Position numbers and translations under genes: made by a program. Shown here one piece after another: positions 27,794 to 37,064 of a DNA stretch of 64,000 bases (position 1 is the first letter of the stretch; the number at the start of each line of letters is the position of its first letter). Source of the stretch: Gammaproteobacteria bacterium (GTDB lineage Bacteria; Pseudomonadota; Gammaproteobacteria; Coxiellales; Coxiellaceae). The stretch is from NCBI GenBank assembly GCA_030429175.1, contig JAUIDD010000009.1, positions 1 through 64,000 of the forward strand, given 5' to 3'. Below the pieces are notes generated by a model, which had not been told where the DNA came from, searched no databases, and saw only the letters and a list, made by a program, of their open reading frames with translations.

Positions 27794-28093
27794 TTATGTG
27801 TTGTCTTCATCTTGTTTTTTGGTGCCGTGATATTTTTTCATGTAGTTGTTAATTTTGCGTTCTTCCCAGCGCTTCGTTATGCTCAGGCCTGGACCGAAGG
27901 ATTGGAATAATTGAATTAGTAGGCCAAGTCCCCAGAATGCAGTTACCCAGTAAAACCATAACTGGCGTGGCGTGGTGAGCAGGTTCACAATAATCAAAAC
28001 GATATTTACTAGAATGTAGCTGATGAGATGGCGGTAGAATGCTTTGACTCTATCGACATAGGCTTGGGCTTCTTCTCGACCTTGTTGAGACAT
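27794..28093 (-). CDS. 2TM-domain small membrane protein (99 aa)
   Basis: Small protein with two hydrophobic helices (about residues 23-41 and 46-64) joined by a short loop with TTPRQLWFYW, matching the 2TM domain family (PF13239). That family is usually found as a stand-alone membrane protein or fused to histidine kinases. The charged C-terminus (KKYHGTKKQDED) faces the cytoplasm in the usual model. A very strong AAGGAGG ribosome site precedes the ATG. It is divergent from ispG. Function unknown. Confidence 0.75.
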   Translation of the reverse strand: MSQQGREEAQAYVDRVKAFYRHLISYILVNIVLIIVNLLTTPRQLWFYWVTAFWGLGLLIQLFQSFGPGLSITKRWEERKINNYMKKYHGTKKQDEDNT

Positions 28094-28164
28094 GAGAAAT
28101 CCTCCTTGATTAATATTAATACTATAAGATAATCTATTGAATGATTCAATAAATGGCTTAATAG

Positions 28165-28193
28165 TTGTAGAGATAGTTGAGATTTGCTAATCT
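28165..28193 (+). promoter_or_regulatory. Promoter of ispG, probably giving a leaderless mRNA
   Basis: TTGTAG (28165-28170), a 17-nt spacer, then TAATCT (28188-28193) preceded by TGC. The start ATG begins only 7 nt after the -10 hexamer, so the transcript would start at or next to the A of the ATG. No Shine-Dalgarno sequence is visible. Confidence 0.4.
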
Positions 28194-28199
28194 GCCGTC

Positions 28200-29417
28200 A
28201 TGAATAAACGGCATAAAACATATCCAGTACAGATTGGTTCAGTGGTCATCGGTGGTGGGGCGCCAATCGTGGTGCAGTCAATGACGGATACTGATACGGC
28301 TAATGTTGAAAAGACGGTTGCGCAGGTGGCTTTATTGGCGCGTGCAGGCTCTGAGATTGTGCGTGTTACTGTAAATACACCAGAGGCAGCTGCAGCTGTC
28401 GGTGAGGTTCGTAAACGTTTAGATGCACTGGATTTAGCACATATACCCTTGGTTGGAGACTTTCATTATAATGGCCATCGTCTTTTGGCTGAATACCCTG
28501 AGTGTGCACGCGGGCTAGCAAAATTCCGGATTAATCCTGGTAATGTGGGCTTTGGTAAAAAGAAAGATGCACAATTTCAAGGGATGATTGATGCTGCACT
28601 CGAATATGACCGTCCGGTGCGTATTGGTGTTAACTGGGGTAGCCTTGATAAAACACTTGCAACCCAGATGATGGATGACAATGCTAAACGTTCAGAGCCA
28701 CTATCGGCGTCTGCGATTTTGCGCGAAGCGTTGGTGGTATCAGCATTAACCAGTGCCAAAGCAGCTGAGTCCTGTGGTTTGTCGCCAGATAAGATCGTTG
28801 TTTCTTGCAAGGTATCGGCGGTTCAAGATCTTATTCAGGTCTATCAAATGCTCGCCGAACGCTCGAATTATGCATTGCATTTGGGTTTAACCGAAGCGGG
28901 TATGGGCAGTAAAGGTATTGTCGCTTCAACAGCTGCAATGGCCATATTATTACAGCAAGGTATTGGCGATACCATTCGTACGTCGTTAACTCCTGAGCCT
29001 GGTGCTTCACGTGATCGTGAAGTGATTGTTTCGCAGCAAATCCTCCAAACCATGGGGTTACGCGCCTTTTCTCCGATGGTCACTTCGTGTCCTGGTTGTG
29101 GTCGTACCACTAGTACTTTCTTTCGTGAACTGACGCAGGTGGTCGATGATTTTATCAAGCAACGCATGCCTGTATGGCGAGCGCAGTATAGCGGTGTTGA
29201 GAATATGTCGTTGGCAGTAATGGGTTGTATTGTTAACGGGCCGGGTGAGTCTAAGCATGCCAATATCGGTATTAGTCTACCAGGTACGGGCGAGGAGCCT
29301 GTCGCGCCAGTGTTTATTGATGGTGAAAAAAAACATACATTGCGCGGTGACAATATCGCTGAGGCATATACAACTATTATTGAAGATTATGTGCAAACGA
29401 CCTATGCACGCTTATAA
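28200..29417 (+). CDS. ispG: 4-hydroxy-3-methylbut-2-enyl diphosphate synthase IspG (405 aa)
   Basis: Iron-sulfur enzyme of the MEP isoprenoid pathway, converting MEcPP to HMBPP with flavodoxin as electron donor. The N-terminal TIM barrel begins [11 protein letters not shown]; the cluster ligands are in SCPGCGRT (near Cys297 and Cys300) and GCIVNGPGE (near Cys343). Length matches the gammaproteobacterial enzyme. The start codon has no ribosome site and lies right behind a -10-like hexamer. Its stop is 1 nt from the stop of the convergent gene. Confidence 0.94.
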   Translation: MNKRHKTYPVQIGSVVIGGGAPIVVQSMTDTDTANVEKTVAQVALLARAGSEIVRVTVNTPEAAAAVGEVRKRLDALDLAHIPLVGDFHYNGHRLLAEYPECARGLAKFRINPGNVGFGKKKDAQFQGMIDAALEYDRPVRIGVNWGSLDKTLATQMMDDNAKRSEPLSASAILREALVVSALTSAKAAESCGLSPDKIVVSCKVSAVQDLIQVYQMLAERSNYALHLGLTEAGMGSKGIVASTAAMAILLQQGIGDTIRTSLTPEPGASRDREVIVSQQILQTMGLRAFSPMVTSCPGCGRTTSTFFRELTQVVDDFIKQRMPVWRAQYSGVENMSLAVMGCIVNGPGESKHANIGISLPGTGEEPVAPVFIDGEKKHTLRGDNIAEAYTTIIEDYVQTTYARL

Positions 29418-29418
29418 G

Positions 29419-30237
29419 CTATTGAGGCTTCGGTTTTAGTGACATCATATTTTCTGGTGAATCTTGATTTTGATCTTTGTTGCGTTCCTGTTTACGTTGG
29501 TATGCATCAAGGGCTTTTTTACCGCCTTCCATAGCTTTTTTGGCTGACTCTACATCACCAGTGAGATATGCCTTGCCTCCTTCAACAACTGCTTGTTGGG
29601 CACCTTCTTTCATTTCTTTGTCATCTTTGGCATTAGCTTTTTCTTTAGCTTTTTGTTCATCTTCGTCTTCATCTTTGCTGCTGCCGCCACTAGGTTTTGG
29701 GCTAGGGCTGTTTTTAAAACTATCTAAACCAATACTGAGCTTGGAAACAACACCTTGATCCATGGCATCATCATTGCTCGCCATGGTGCCGGTGCTCATG
29801 CCCATACTCGCTTCTAGATTTTCATCATCACTACCATTTTCAAGTTCGGGAACACTCGCTAACATGTTTTTGATTTGATCTGTGTTGTCACTGCTTTTAC
29901 TCATTAATTCAGATGGATCAAAGTCTTGTTTTTCACCACTGTTAAAACAATTTTGAAACATTTTATCGAGTTCGTTATAAACGCCTGCAACGGTCATCGG
30001 GTCATTTTCATCTGAGTTTTCAGCATTGTCACCCTCACTTAAGCCAGCCACAAGGCCTGTTACCTTTTTCGACACATCAAAAGCTTCAGATTTTACTTGC
30101 TCTTCCATACCTTCTTGAATGAATGATGGGCGAGGTTTTTGCTGCTCTTGTTGTTGCGCTTCAAGAATTTTTTCTTGGGCTTGTTCGCCCAAGAGTTTAA
30201 TTTGTTCTAATTGCTTTTCCGTTAATGCTTGTGACAT
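29419..30237 (-). CDS. Hydrophilic, mostly disordered protein, effector-like (272 aa)
   Basis: Unrecognised. The protein has a Gln/Glu-rich N-terminal helix (about residues 5-36), an acidic Ser/Asn/Asp-rich middle, and a Lys/Glu-rich section near 190-215, with no hydrophobic segment. It starts 11 nt after the stop of the 211-aa gene with an AAAGG ribosome site, so the pair is an operon controlled by the PmrA-like promoter at 30925-30957. Composition fits a secreted effector or regulatory scaffold, but that is inference. It converges with ispG. Confidence 0.55.
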   Translation of the reverse strand: MSQALTEKQLEQIKLLGEQAQEKILEAQQQEQQKPRPSFIQEGMEEQVKSEAFDVSKKVTGLVAGLSEGDNAENSDENDPMTVAGVYNELDKMFQNCFNSGEKQDFDPSELMSKSSDNTDQIKNMLASVPELENGSDDENLEASMGMSTGTMASNDDAMDQGVVSKLSIGLDSFKNSPSPKPSGGSSKDEDEDEQKAKEKANAKDDKEMKEGAQQAVVEGGKAYLTGDVESAKKAMEGGKKALDAYQRKQERNKDQNQDSPENMMSLKPKPQ

Positions 30238-30248
30238 AGCGTATACCT

Positions 30249-30884
30249 TTAGATTGGTGGTGGTCCAGGTCGATTTTGTTCTTGTTCTTCTTTCGTGTTA
30301 TCAGCAGCATCAGGCGTTTGTTGATCACGCATTGCCGCTCCTGCATTTTTACCCTGGTTGATTTCAGCTTCAATGTCAGTTTTTTCAGGATTAGCATTTG
30401 GATTTGGTTTGGGGTCAGGTTTGTTACCAGTATCATTTTTAGGCTTTGGTGCAAACCCAAAAAATTCACGAACGCCTTTAACAAATTCACCTGGCATGTT
30501 TTTGATTCTGGTGGCTTGAGCTTTAATGCTTTGAGCCTGTTTCCCTGGACTTAAAGAGTTATACAAGCCTCTAAAAAGTTCCTCCAACATTTTCTGAGCT
30601 TGGTTAGTTTGATAGTGGTCTCCACCAAATTGAGGATCATACTCTGATTTTTTCTTTTCTTCGTTATTCTGTGAGGATTCCCGCCTTTCATTTTGCTGGT
30701 GTGCTTGGTTTGCAGCAGCAGCGCGTGTAGCTGGTGTGTCTTCTTTAGGTGACTTTACCTTACTTGAGTCTACCGCAGCAGCATTTACAGCTTCGTTATG
30801 TTTCTTTAAATTTTGTCGATCACGTTGGGCTTTTTCTCTTTCATGTATTTTAGGATCGTATGGGGTTTGTTGTTCGCCTGCCAT
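30249..30884 (-). CDS. Hydrophilic effector-candidate protein (211 aa)
   Basis: Unrecognised. The N-terminal 75 residues are charged and Ala/Gln-rich with coiled-coil tendency. A short ordered-looking section (about 90-145, containing MLEELFRGLYNSL and VREFFGFAP) is followed by a Pro/Asn-rich and then Glu/Gln-rich tail ending in Pro (KEEQEQN then PGPPPI). Acidic C-terminal patches of this kind are common in Dot/Icm substrates. The ATG has AAGG upstream. It is the first gene of a two-gene unit, and its promoter has a clear PmrA-like box. Function is not known. Confidence 0.6.
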   Translation of the reverse strand: MAGEQQTPYDPKIHEREKAQRDRQNLKKHNEAVNAAAVDSSKVKSPKEDTPATRAAAANQAHQQNERRESSQNNEEKKKSEYDPQFGGDHYQTNQAQKMLEELFRGLYNSLSPGKQAQSIKAQATRIKNMPGEFVKGVREFFGFAPKPKNDTGNKPDPKPNPNANPEKTDIEAEINQGKNAGAAMRDQQTPDAADNTKEEQEQNRPGPPPI

Positions 30885-30924
30885 TGTAAATACCTTCGTA
30901 ATTTAATTTGTTACCGATGTTTGA

Positions 30925-30957
30925 ATGATAGCAGTAAAAGCTTAAGGGAACATTAAG
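30925..30957 (-). promoter_or_regulatory. PmrA-like box and -10 for the 211-aa/272-aa gene pair
   Basis: Minus strand: half-sites CTTAATGTT (30957-30949) and CTTAAGCTT (30946-30938) separated by CC, then 7 nt and a TATCAT hexamer (30930-30925) with a TGC extension. The half-sites closely match the published PmrA element (cTTAATatT, N2, cTTAATatT) of Legionella and the cTTAA-N2-TT-N2-cTTAA form reported for Coxiella. Confidence 0.7.
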
Positions 30958-30966
30958 ATGATGGTG

Positions 30967-32877
30967 TTATTGTCTTTTTTGATTGAGTATCTGCGCTATC
31001 TTATTGAAAGTAAGCAGTATTGTGGGATTTATAAGTGCTGCTTTATTTTTTACTGTTAAGTTATTGATACAATGCTTGACGCTGATTTCAGCTACTTTGC
31101 CACTCATAGTGCGTGGAAAATCAGCCACTTGAAAGATGTGGGTGGGCACGTGTAGTGGCGAGCAGTTTGTACGGATCTCATCTTTAATATGCATGATAAG
31201 TGCCTGGTCGAGGGTGGACTCAGGCTTTAGTATCACAAACAATATGATATCTTCATTACCATCGTGTTGGTGCCCGACTGCTAGGCTTTCTTTGACCTCT
31301 GGAATATGGTCGATTTGGCGATAGAGTTCAGCGGTACCAATACGCACGCCACGAGGATTGAGCGTGGCATCCGAGCGCCCGTAAATGATCATGCCGCCAT
31401 GCTGGGTTATTTCGGCATAGTCGCCATGTGTCCAAACGCCTGGAAATTGATCAAAATAAGCATGTTGGTAACGACTACTATCGGGATCATTCCAGAAATA
31501 AATCGGCATCGATGGGAATGGGCTTTTACATACGAGCTCGCCTTTCTGGGCGATGATATTATTTCCATTATCATCGAAAATGTGGACGTCCATGCCAAGC
31601 CCAATACACTGAATTTCTCCACGGTATACTGGCAGCATTGGATTGCCGAGCGCAAAACAAGAAATAATATCACTGCCACCTGAAATTGAACTGACACGCG
31701 CGTCTGTTTTGACGCGGGTATGCAAGTAATCAAAACTACTTGGCATTAATGGTGAGCCGGTGCTTAGTATACAGCGTACCTGATCGAGTTGATGGGTAGA
31801 TATAGGCGATACGCCTAATTGATCACAGCTTTCATAAAATTTAGCCCCAGCACCAAAGTGGCTGATATGAAATTCATCGATTAAATCAAACAGGATCGCT
31901 TTGTTATCGTCAAGCATTGGTGCACCATCATAAAGTACGATCGTCGCACCAACAGCAAGTGTAGACACCATCCAATGCCACATCATCCAGCCACAGGTAG
32001 TATAAAAAAACAAAGTATCATCAGCATGAATGTCGCTATGGCATTTAAGTTCTTTCAGATGTTGGATGAGTGTGCCGCCACTACTATGTACCATACATTT
32101 GGGCAGGCCGGTTGTACCAGAGGAGTAGAGTATATAAAGTGGATGGTCGAAGTCAAAACTATCGATGTCGGTTAATATCTCATTGTTGTGTGGCCAATCA
32201 TCGATGGTGATGATGTTTTTAATTGAGCTGATGCGTTGCTGTAATTGCTTTAAGGTATTACTATGCTCGAACACTTTGCCATTATATTGATGTGTGGTCA
32301 CGGCAAATAATACTTTTGGTTGGATTTGTTCGAAGCGATCGACCATAGCTTCAAGCCCAAAATCAGGTGAGCAAGCACTCCAGGTGGCACCAATTAGGGT
32401 AGATGCGAGCATGGCTATCACAGTCTCAGGACGATTTGTCATAAAGCCCGCAACACGATCATGGGTACCAACGCCTAATTGTTTTAAGTAAGCGGCAAGT
32501 TGTAATACGGCATGCTTCAGTTCTCTATAAGTTAACGTTTGGCGGGCGCCATTTTCATCAGCATAGCGAATTGCAATATGATCGTCATCACGGCTTAAAA
32601 GATTTTGCGCGAAGTTAAGCGATGCACCTTTAAACCAATGTGCGTTACGCATGTGGTTACCAGGGGTAAAAATAGTGGTTGCGGGTTGTTCAAGTTGTAT
32701 GTCTGTATAATCACAAACGGCCTGCCAAAATAGGCTTTTTTCACTAATAGACCAGGCATGAAAGTTAGCGTAGTTGTCGAATGATAATTGATGGTGCTGA
32801 TTAATTAACGCTAACAGGCCTGCCATATGGCTGTCTTGTAAGTCTGATGCGCTAGGTTGCCAGAGTATGTCCGTCAT
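30967..32877 (-). CDS. Acetoacetyl-CoA synthetase (636 aa)
   Basis: Acyl-adenylate-forming enzyme that ligates acetoacetate to CoA, allowing ketone-body use. The N-terminus (NFHAWSISEKSLFW and the ACS N-terminal region) is typical of acetoacetate-CoA ligases. AMP-binding motifs are YSSGTTGLPK, GGSDI and HGDYAEIT, followed by the C-terminal GRSDATLNPRGVRIG and SGKVAEISVK with the catalytic Lys. Length is close to the family's 650 aa. It begins 30 nt after the stop of the 200-aa orphan gene on the same strand, so it is probably co-transcribed from that gene's PmrA-like promoter. Substrate choice beyond acetoacetate is not decided by sequence. Confidence 0.88.
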   Translation of the reverse strand: MTDILWQPSASDLQDSHMAGLLALINQHHQLSFDNYANFHAWSISEKSLFWQAVCDYTDIQLEQPATTIFTPGNHMRNAHWFKGASLNFAQNLLSRDDDHIAIRYADENGARQTLTYRELKHAVLQLAAYLKQLGVGTHDRVAGFMTNRPETVIAMLASTLIGATWSACSPDFGLEAMVDRFEQIQPKVLFAVTTHQYNGKVFEHSNTLKQLQQRISSIKNIITIDDWPHNNEILTDIDSFDFDHPLYILYSSGTTGLPKCMVHSSGGTLIQHLKELKCHSDIHADDTLFFYTTCGWMMWHWMVSTLAVGATIVLYDGAPMLDDNKAILFDLIDEFHISHFGAGAKFYESCDQLGVSPISTHQLDQVRCILSTGSPLMPSSFDYLHTRVKTDARVSSISGGSDIISCFALGNPMLPVYRGEIQCIGLGMDVHIFDDNGNNIIAQKGELVCKSPFPSMPIYFWNDPDSSRYQHAYFDQFPGVWTHGDYAEITQHGGMIIYGRSDATLNPRGVRIGTAELYRQIDHIPEVKESLAVGHQHDGNEDIILFVILKPESTLDQALIMHIKDEIRTNCSPLHVPTHIFQVADFPRTMSGKVAEISVKHCINNLTVKNKAALINPTILLTFNKIAQILNQKRQ

Positions 32878-32907
32878 AAAAATTCCTGAAGATAAGGTGG
32901 ACTTATT

Positions 32908-33510
32908 CTAGCGAGGGCTATTGCTTGGTGCAATGGATAATGGACTTTGATCGAGTTGATACACTTGTTTAAGCATATGGTTTTTACAGCTATGGATATT
33001 ATGGTGGATGCTGGTAATTGCTTGCGCTGTTGCTGATTCAGCGGGCAGGTCAACGCTTTTTTGTAGAAGTTCATTTGCTAGTGTATCGAGTGATTGATTG
33101 ATTTCACGAAGCATATTTTCAGCAGCATGCGGTTGTGCAGGTGTTCGTGCTGCAATCATATCAATTGACTGTTCAGTATTAGATAGGGTGATATGGATAT
33201 TGGTTGCTGCGATCAGTTGAGTGACGAGGTCAGGGTGCGCACCTTTGTTTTCGTCAAGCGTTTGATGAATTTCGCTTAGCATAGTACGCACCATGGTCGA
33301 GGGTAGTCTCAGGCCTGAAATTGCATTGCTCATCAACAAGATCAGTTGGTTATAGCTTGATACTAATTCTGCAGGCATAGCTTCAGGGTTATGGTCTTTT
33401 TTGACCCCAGCACATAGTAGTTTCTTTAAGAATAAAAGCAGATTATACGTCGTATCACGGCAGAATTTTTGTCCATCGATTTGCTGTTTAAAAAAACTAT
33501 TTATGTTCAT
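32908..33510 (-). CDS. Helical orphan protein, effector candidate (200 aa)
   Basis: Unrecognised; predicted to be nearly all alpha-helical, with amphipathic helices and no signal peptide or membrane span. The ATG at 33510 is chosen; an in-frame TTG at 33558 would place the start inside the promoter element. The upstream minus-strand region carries a PmrA-like box followed by TAATAT, giving a leader of about 30 nt. acetoacetyl-CoA synthetase follows 30 nt downstream. The C-terminus is Ser/Pro-rich rather than Glu-rich. Function is unknown; regulation is the main clue that it may be an effector. Confidence 0.55.
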   Translation of the reverse strand: MNINSFFKQQIDGQKFCRDTTYNLLLFLKKLLCAGVKKDHNPEAMPAELVSSYNQLILLMSNAISGLRLPSTMVRTMLSEIHQTLDENKGAHPDLVTQLIAATNIHITLSNTEQSIDMIAARTPAQPHAAENMLREINQSLDTLANELLQKSVDLPAESATAQAITSIHHNIHSCKNHMLKQVYQLDQSPLSIAPSNSPR

Positions 33511-33544
33511 TAGGGTTGTGCCAGTGTTGATTGAATTTTTTACT

Positions 33545-33577
33545 ATATTATCACGCAAACCTTAAGAAACCATTAGC
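33545..33577 (-). promoter_or_regulatory. PmrA-like box and -10 for the 200-aa gene
   Basis: Minus strand: half-sites GCTAATGGT (33577-33569) and CTTAAGGTT (33566-33558) separated by TT, then 7 nt and TAATAT (33550-33545). The first half-site is weaker, but spacing to the -10 is identical to the other three elements in the window. Confidence 0.6.
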
Positions 33578-33602
33578 TCGCTAACTCGGAGTCAGGCCTC
33601 GA

Positions 33603-33632
33603 TTGACAGTAGTGCTAACTCAATGATATCTT
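33603..33632 (+). promoter_or_regulatory. Sigma70 promoter of tRNA-Val
   Basis: A perfect TTGACA (33603-33608) is followed after 17-18 nt by ATATCT or TATCTT. A GC-rich discriminator (GGCGCC) follows, as expected for a stable-RNA promoter, and the tRNA begins 15-16 nt after the -10. Confidence 0.6.
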
Positions 33633-33647
33633 TGGCGCCTTCGATTT

Positions 33648-33722
33648 AGGCACGTAGCTCAGTGGTAGAGCATCACCTTGACATGGTGGGGGTCGGCAGT
33701 TCAATCCTGCCCGTGCCTACCA
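33648..33722 (+). tRNA. tRNA-Val (anticodon GAC)
   Basis: Seven-pair acceptor stem AGGCACG/CGTGCCT, D-arm AGCTCAGTGGTAGAGC, anticodon loop TTGACAT with GAC at 33680-33682, variable GGGTC, T-arm with GGCAG-TTCAATC-CTGCC, and an encoded 3' ACCA. It reads GUC/GUU valine codons. It sits between two PmrA-like promoters that fire in opposite directions. Confidence 0.95.
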
Positions 33723-33733
33723 AAAGCAGCTCT

Positions 33734-33766
33734 CTTAATGCTCTCTTAAGGTTTTTATGTTAAATT
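33734..33766 (+). promoter_or_regulatory. PmrA-like box and -10 for the 218-aa gene
   Basis: Half-sites CTTAATGCT (33734-33742) and CTTAAGGTT (33745-33753) separated by CT, then 7 nt and TAAATT (33761-33766). The start codon of the downstream gene is about 50 nt away. Confidence 0.7.
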
Positions 33767-33818
33767 TATAACCTGTGCCATCATGTGTGGTGAGTGACAT
33801 TATAAAGAGAATATTTAT

Positions 33819-34475
33819 ATGAAAGACTTAAAAGAAGAAGAAATAAAAAAGCGTCGGTTAGCAGAGGAGCTTGCCTTATTGCAGCAGTCTCAGCAAGATG
33901 TAGTATCTCAAGCGGCCGGGCCTAGTGAAACTAGCGAAGTGAATTACGAATTGCAGGTGAAGCATGATGTGCCTGAAGATGCAGTTAATTGGGTTATATT
34001 TGATGCTGCTACAGGTAAGGAAATTGATTTTGACAATCTTCCAGAAGGTTTTCCTTCGATGGATCAGGTTATTGAAAACGTCAAGCAGAATTTCGCATTA
34101 GCAAAGAATGAACTGCAAAACCGTCACCCTAATATAGATTATCAATTGAATGAAAAAAATGGGCGGGTAACGGTTTTAAAGGATGGTAAAGAGCTCACAG
34201 GTGAGGCAAGGGATGTTGCAATGCTGGAATACGAGAAAGTTGTCAATAAGTTCTTAGTCGAAAATCCTATAGCAACCTCTTCTGATCGAGTCTTTACTAT
34301 TCAGTTTAAACACGATTTTCAGCCATCTCCTAAAAATGTCGACGCTTCTGAAAAATCGCAATCCCAAAAACAGGATTGGCGTAAACAAGGGGAACAACAG
34401 GCAGCTTCACTGAAACAAGCTGACATGGAAGAGGAAGACCCAGAAAAAGCTGATAATGAGAGTCTATCCCCATAA
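33819..34475 (+). CDS. Acidic coiled-coil orphan, effector candidate (218 aa)
   Basis: Unrecognised. It starts with a charged helix (KDLKEEEIKKRRLAEELALL) of coiled-coil character. A more ordered centre (about 45-150) contains two similar segments (YELQVKHDVPEDAVNW and FTIQFKHDFQPSP), suggesting an internal repeat. The C-terminal 30 residues are strongly acidic (MEEEDPEKADNES), matching the E-block style translocation signal seen in many Dot/Icm substrates. It is transcribed from a PmrA-like promoter between tRNA-Val and thrS. The host-directed role is inference. Confidence 0.6.
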   Translation: MKDLKEEEIKKRRLAEELALLQQSQQDVVSQAAGPSETSEVNYELQVKHDVPEDAVNWVIFDAATGKEIDFDNLPEGFPSMDQVIENVKQNFALAKNELQNRHPNIDYQLNEKNGRVTVLKDGKELTGEARDVAMLEYEKVVNKFLVENPIATSSDRVFTIQFKHDFQPSPKNVDASEKSQSQKQDWRKQGEQQAASLKQADMEEEDPEKADNESLSP

Positions 34476-34511
34476 TTTCAGGTTTATGTCACTGATAATG
34501 GTTTCAATTGC

Positions 34512-34540
34512 TTGAGCAATATCCCTATATCTGAAATAAT
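34512..34540 (+). promoter_or_regulatory. Promoter of the thrS block
   Basis: TTGAGC (34512-34517), a 17-nt spacer and AATAAT (34535-34540). The thrS start codon is 28 nt downstream of the -10. No thrS-type operator mimicking tRNA-Thr fits in the short leader. Confidence 0.45.
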
Positions 34541-34567
34541 CGACGTTTTTGTAACTAGGTTAAAACG

Positions 34568-36466
34568 ATGCCAATAATTACATTGCCAGATGGTAGTCAG
34601 CGCCAATTTGAACATTCTGTCACAGTAGCTGAAGTAGCGGCGAGCATAGGGGCGGGTCTTGCTAAAGCAACACTTGCCGGGCAAGTAGATGATACGATGG
34701 TCGATGCCAGTCACCCGATTGATAATGATGCATCATTGCGTTTGATTACGGCGAAAGATGAAGCAGGTTTGGAAATTATTCGCCATTCGACGGCACACTT
34801 ATTAGCACACGCAGTAAAACATCTTTATCCAGAAGCACAGATTACTATCGGTCCTGTGATTGAAGATGGTTTTTATTATGATATTTCTTATGAGCGCCCG
34901 TTTACACCTGAAGATTTAAAAAAAATTGAAACAGAGATGGCGGCGTTGATTAAGGCAGACTTGCCTATCGAGCGTGCGGTCTTATCGCGTGCGCAAGCGA
35001 TCAAGATGTTTGAAGACATGGGTGAGCATTATAAAGTGGAAATCATTAAAGATTTACCTGAAGATGAAACGCTGACAGCTTATCGCCAAGATGATTTTAT
35101 TGATTTATGTCGTGGGCCGCATGTGCCTAGGACTGGTTGTTTAAAAGCATTTAAACTGACGAAATTAGCTGGTGCTTACTGGCGTGGTGATAGCAATAAT
35201 GAAATGTTGCAACGCATCTATGGCACAGCATGGCCGGATAAAAAAGCATTAAAAGCTTACTTAGAACGCATTGAGGAAGCAAAAAAACGCGATCATCGCG
35301 TGTTGGCTAAAAAAATGGATCTATACCATATCCAGCCTGAATCACCCGGTGGTGTCTTTTGGCATCCCAACGGTTGGGCAATGGTGATGGCATTGCGTGA
35401 TTATATGCGTCGCCGCCAAAAAGAAGCAGGCTATCAAGAAATTAATACACCTATGATGGTGGATTCAAGTTTATGGGAGCAGTCAGGTCACTTAGGTAAA
35501 TTCGGCGATGAAATGTTTACTTGCCAAACGGAAGATCGTGACTACTTAATGAAACCAATGAATTGCCCGTGTCACGTACAAGTATTCAAACAAGGCTTAA
35601 AAAGCTATCGTGATTTGCCGATTCGTTTTTGTGAATTTGGATGTTGTCATCGTAACGAACCCTCGGGCACGTTGCATGGTTTATTGCGTGTACGTAGTCT
35701 AGTGCAAGATGATGGTCATATCTTTTGCACACCGGAGATGATTCACAGTGAGGTCATGGCGTTTATAGATCAGTTGCACCTTGTTTATAAAGATATGGGT
35801 TTGACCGATTTAAGTTATAAACTTGCAACCCGCCCGGAAAAACGTGTCGGTAGTGATGACAGTTGGGATAAAGCCGAGCAGGCACTGGCTGAGGCTTTGG
35901 ATGCTAAGCAGGTGGATTGGGAAAAGGCCGAAGGTGAGGGCGCTTTTTACGGGCCGAAAATCGAGTTTCATGTGCGCGACTGTCTTGGACGTACATGGCA
36001 GCTTGGTACGATGCAGGTTGATTTTTCAATGCCTGAGCGTTTGGGGGCGACTTATATTGCCGAAGATGGCAGCAAACAGACACCGGTAATGCTGCATCGA
36101 GCAATTTTAGGTTCGTTCGAGCGCTTTATTGGTATCTTGCTTGAGCATTATGCTGGTAAGATGCCGCTATGGTTGGCGCCAATTCAAGTGGTTGTAATGG
36201 GCGTAGCGGACAGACATAACGAAAAAGTAGCTGAGTTTACAAAAAATTTACAAAAAATGGGCTTTAGAGCGATTTCGGACTTGAGAAATGAGAAGATCGG
36301 CTTTAAAATCCGCGAGCATACTATAAGTCGTGTACCCTACCAGGTTGTGGTGGGAGATCGTGAGGTTGAACAGAATACAATGGCTGTTCGCGCTTTAGAA
36401 GATAAGCATGCTCGTGATATGGCTTTGGACGCTTTTGCTGAGCATTTGCGTTCTGAATTTTTTTAA
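34568..36466 (+). CDS. thrS: Threonyl-tRNA synthetase (632 aa)
   Basis: Class II aminoacyl-tRNA synthetase. Domains in order: N-terminal TGS domain (residues 1-60), the editing domain with [11 protein letters not shown] and the C.GPHVP motif, the catalytic core with [10 protein letters not shown] (motif 2) and a C-terminal anticodon-binding domain from about 535. The zinc-binding Cys in NCPCHVQ is present. Length matches E. coli ThrS (642 aa). It starts the conserved thrS-infC-rpmI-rplT block. Confidence 0.96.
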   Translation: MPIITLPDGSQRQFEHSVTVAEVAASIGAGLAKATLAGQVDDTMVDASHPIDNDASLRLITAKDEAGLEIIRHSTAHLLAHAVKHLYPEAQITIGPVIEDGFYYDISYERPFTPEDLKKIETEMAALIKADLPIERAVLSRAQAIKMFEDMGEHYKVEIIKDLPEDETLTAYRQDDFIDLCRGPHVPRTGCLKAFKLTKLAGAYWRGDSNNEMLQRIYGTAWPDKKALKAYLERIEEAKKRDHRVLAKKMDLYHIQPESPGGVFWHPNGWAMVMALRDYMRRRQKEAGYQEINTPMMVDSSLWEQSGHLGKFGDEMFTCQTEDRDYLMKPMNCPCHVQVFKQGLKSYRDLPIRFCEFGCCHRNEPSGTLHGLLRVRSLVQDDGHIFCTPEMIHSEVMAFIDQLHLVYKDMGLTDLSYKLATRPEKRVGSDDSWDKAEQALAEALDAKQVDWEKAEGEGAFYGPKIEFHVRDCLGRTWQLGTMQVDFSMPERLGATYIAEDGSKQTPVMLHRAILGSFERFIGILLEHYAGKMPLWLAPIQVVVMGVADRHNEKVAEFTKNLQKMGFRAISDLRNEKIGFKIREHTISRVPYQVVVGDREVEQNTMAVRALEDKHARDMALDAFAEHLRSEFF

Positions 36467-36482
36467 TTACTGGAGAATAAAC

Positions 36483-37052
36483 ATTAGACCAAAAACAGTA
36501 AGAATCAATGATCAGATTCGAGTTCCTGAAGTAAGACTTATAGATAGTGATGGCGAACAGGTAGGCGTAATTGCCACCGGTGATGCAATTAGAAAGGCAG
36601 TTTCAACCGGTTTAGATTTGGTAGAGATCTCACCAAATGCGAAGCCACCAGTATGTCGTATCATGGATTATGGTAAATACTTATTTGACCAAAACAAGAA
36701 AAAAACAGCTGCTAAGAAAAAGCAGAAGCTGGTTCAAGTCAAGGAAGTAAAATTTAGACCTGCCACAGATGTGGGTGATTATAATGTTAAGCTGCGTAAG
36801 ATTATCAGCTTCCTCGAAAGAGGTGATAAAGTAAAAATTAGCCTGCGTTTTCGCGGTAGAGAGATGCAGCATCGTGAATTAGGATTGGAATTATTGCAAC
36901 GTGTCAAAGGAGATCTTCCGGAGGGGTTGGTTGTTGAGCAAGAACCAAAACTCGAGGGCCGACAAATGACAATGGTAGTTGTATTAGGTAAAGTAGTTTC
37001 AAATGTAAAGCCTGCTAAGGCTGAGACTGCTTTCGACAAAACTGAAGAATAA
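36483..37052 (+). CDS. infC: Translation initiation factor IF-3, AUU start (189 aa)
   Basis: IF-3 binds the 30S subunit and checks start-codon choice. The reading frame has no ATG at its natural start; the protein begins at ATT (36483) with GGAG eight nt upstream, and the sequence [12 protein letters not shown]...EVRLID is the normal IF-3 N-terminus. An in-frame ATG at 36408 lies inside thrS and is rejected. AUU starts are the known basis of IF-3 autoregulation in enterobacteria. Two domains (N, about 15-80; C, about 90-180) joined by a Lys-rich linker are evident. rpmI follows in 12 nt. Confidence 0.95.
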   Translation: MRPKTVRINDQIRVPEVRLIDSDGEQVGVIATGDAIRKAVSTGLDLVEISPNAKPPVCRIMDYGKYLFDQNKKKTAAKKKQKLVQVKEVKFRPATDVGDYNVKLRKIISFLERGDKVKISLRFRGREMQHRELGLELLQRVKGDLPEGLVVEQEPKLEGRQMTMVVVLGKVVSNVKPAKAETAFDKTEE

Positions 37053-37064
37053 CAGGAAAAGATA

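Noticed and set aside
28868-29353. 161-codon reading frame antisense to ispG
   Set aside because: Opposite a conserved gene with no ribosome site or homology; treated as a shadow.
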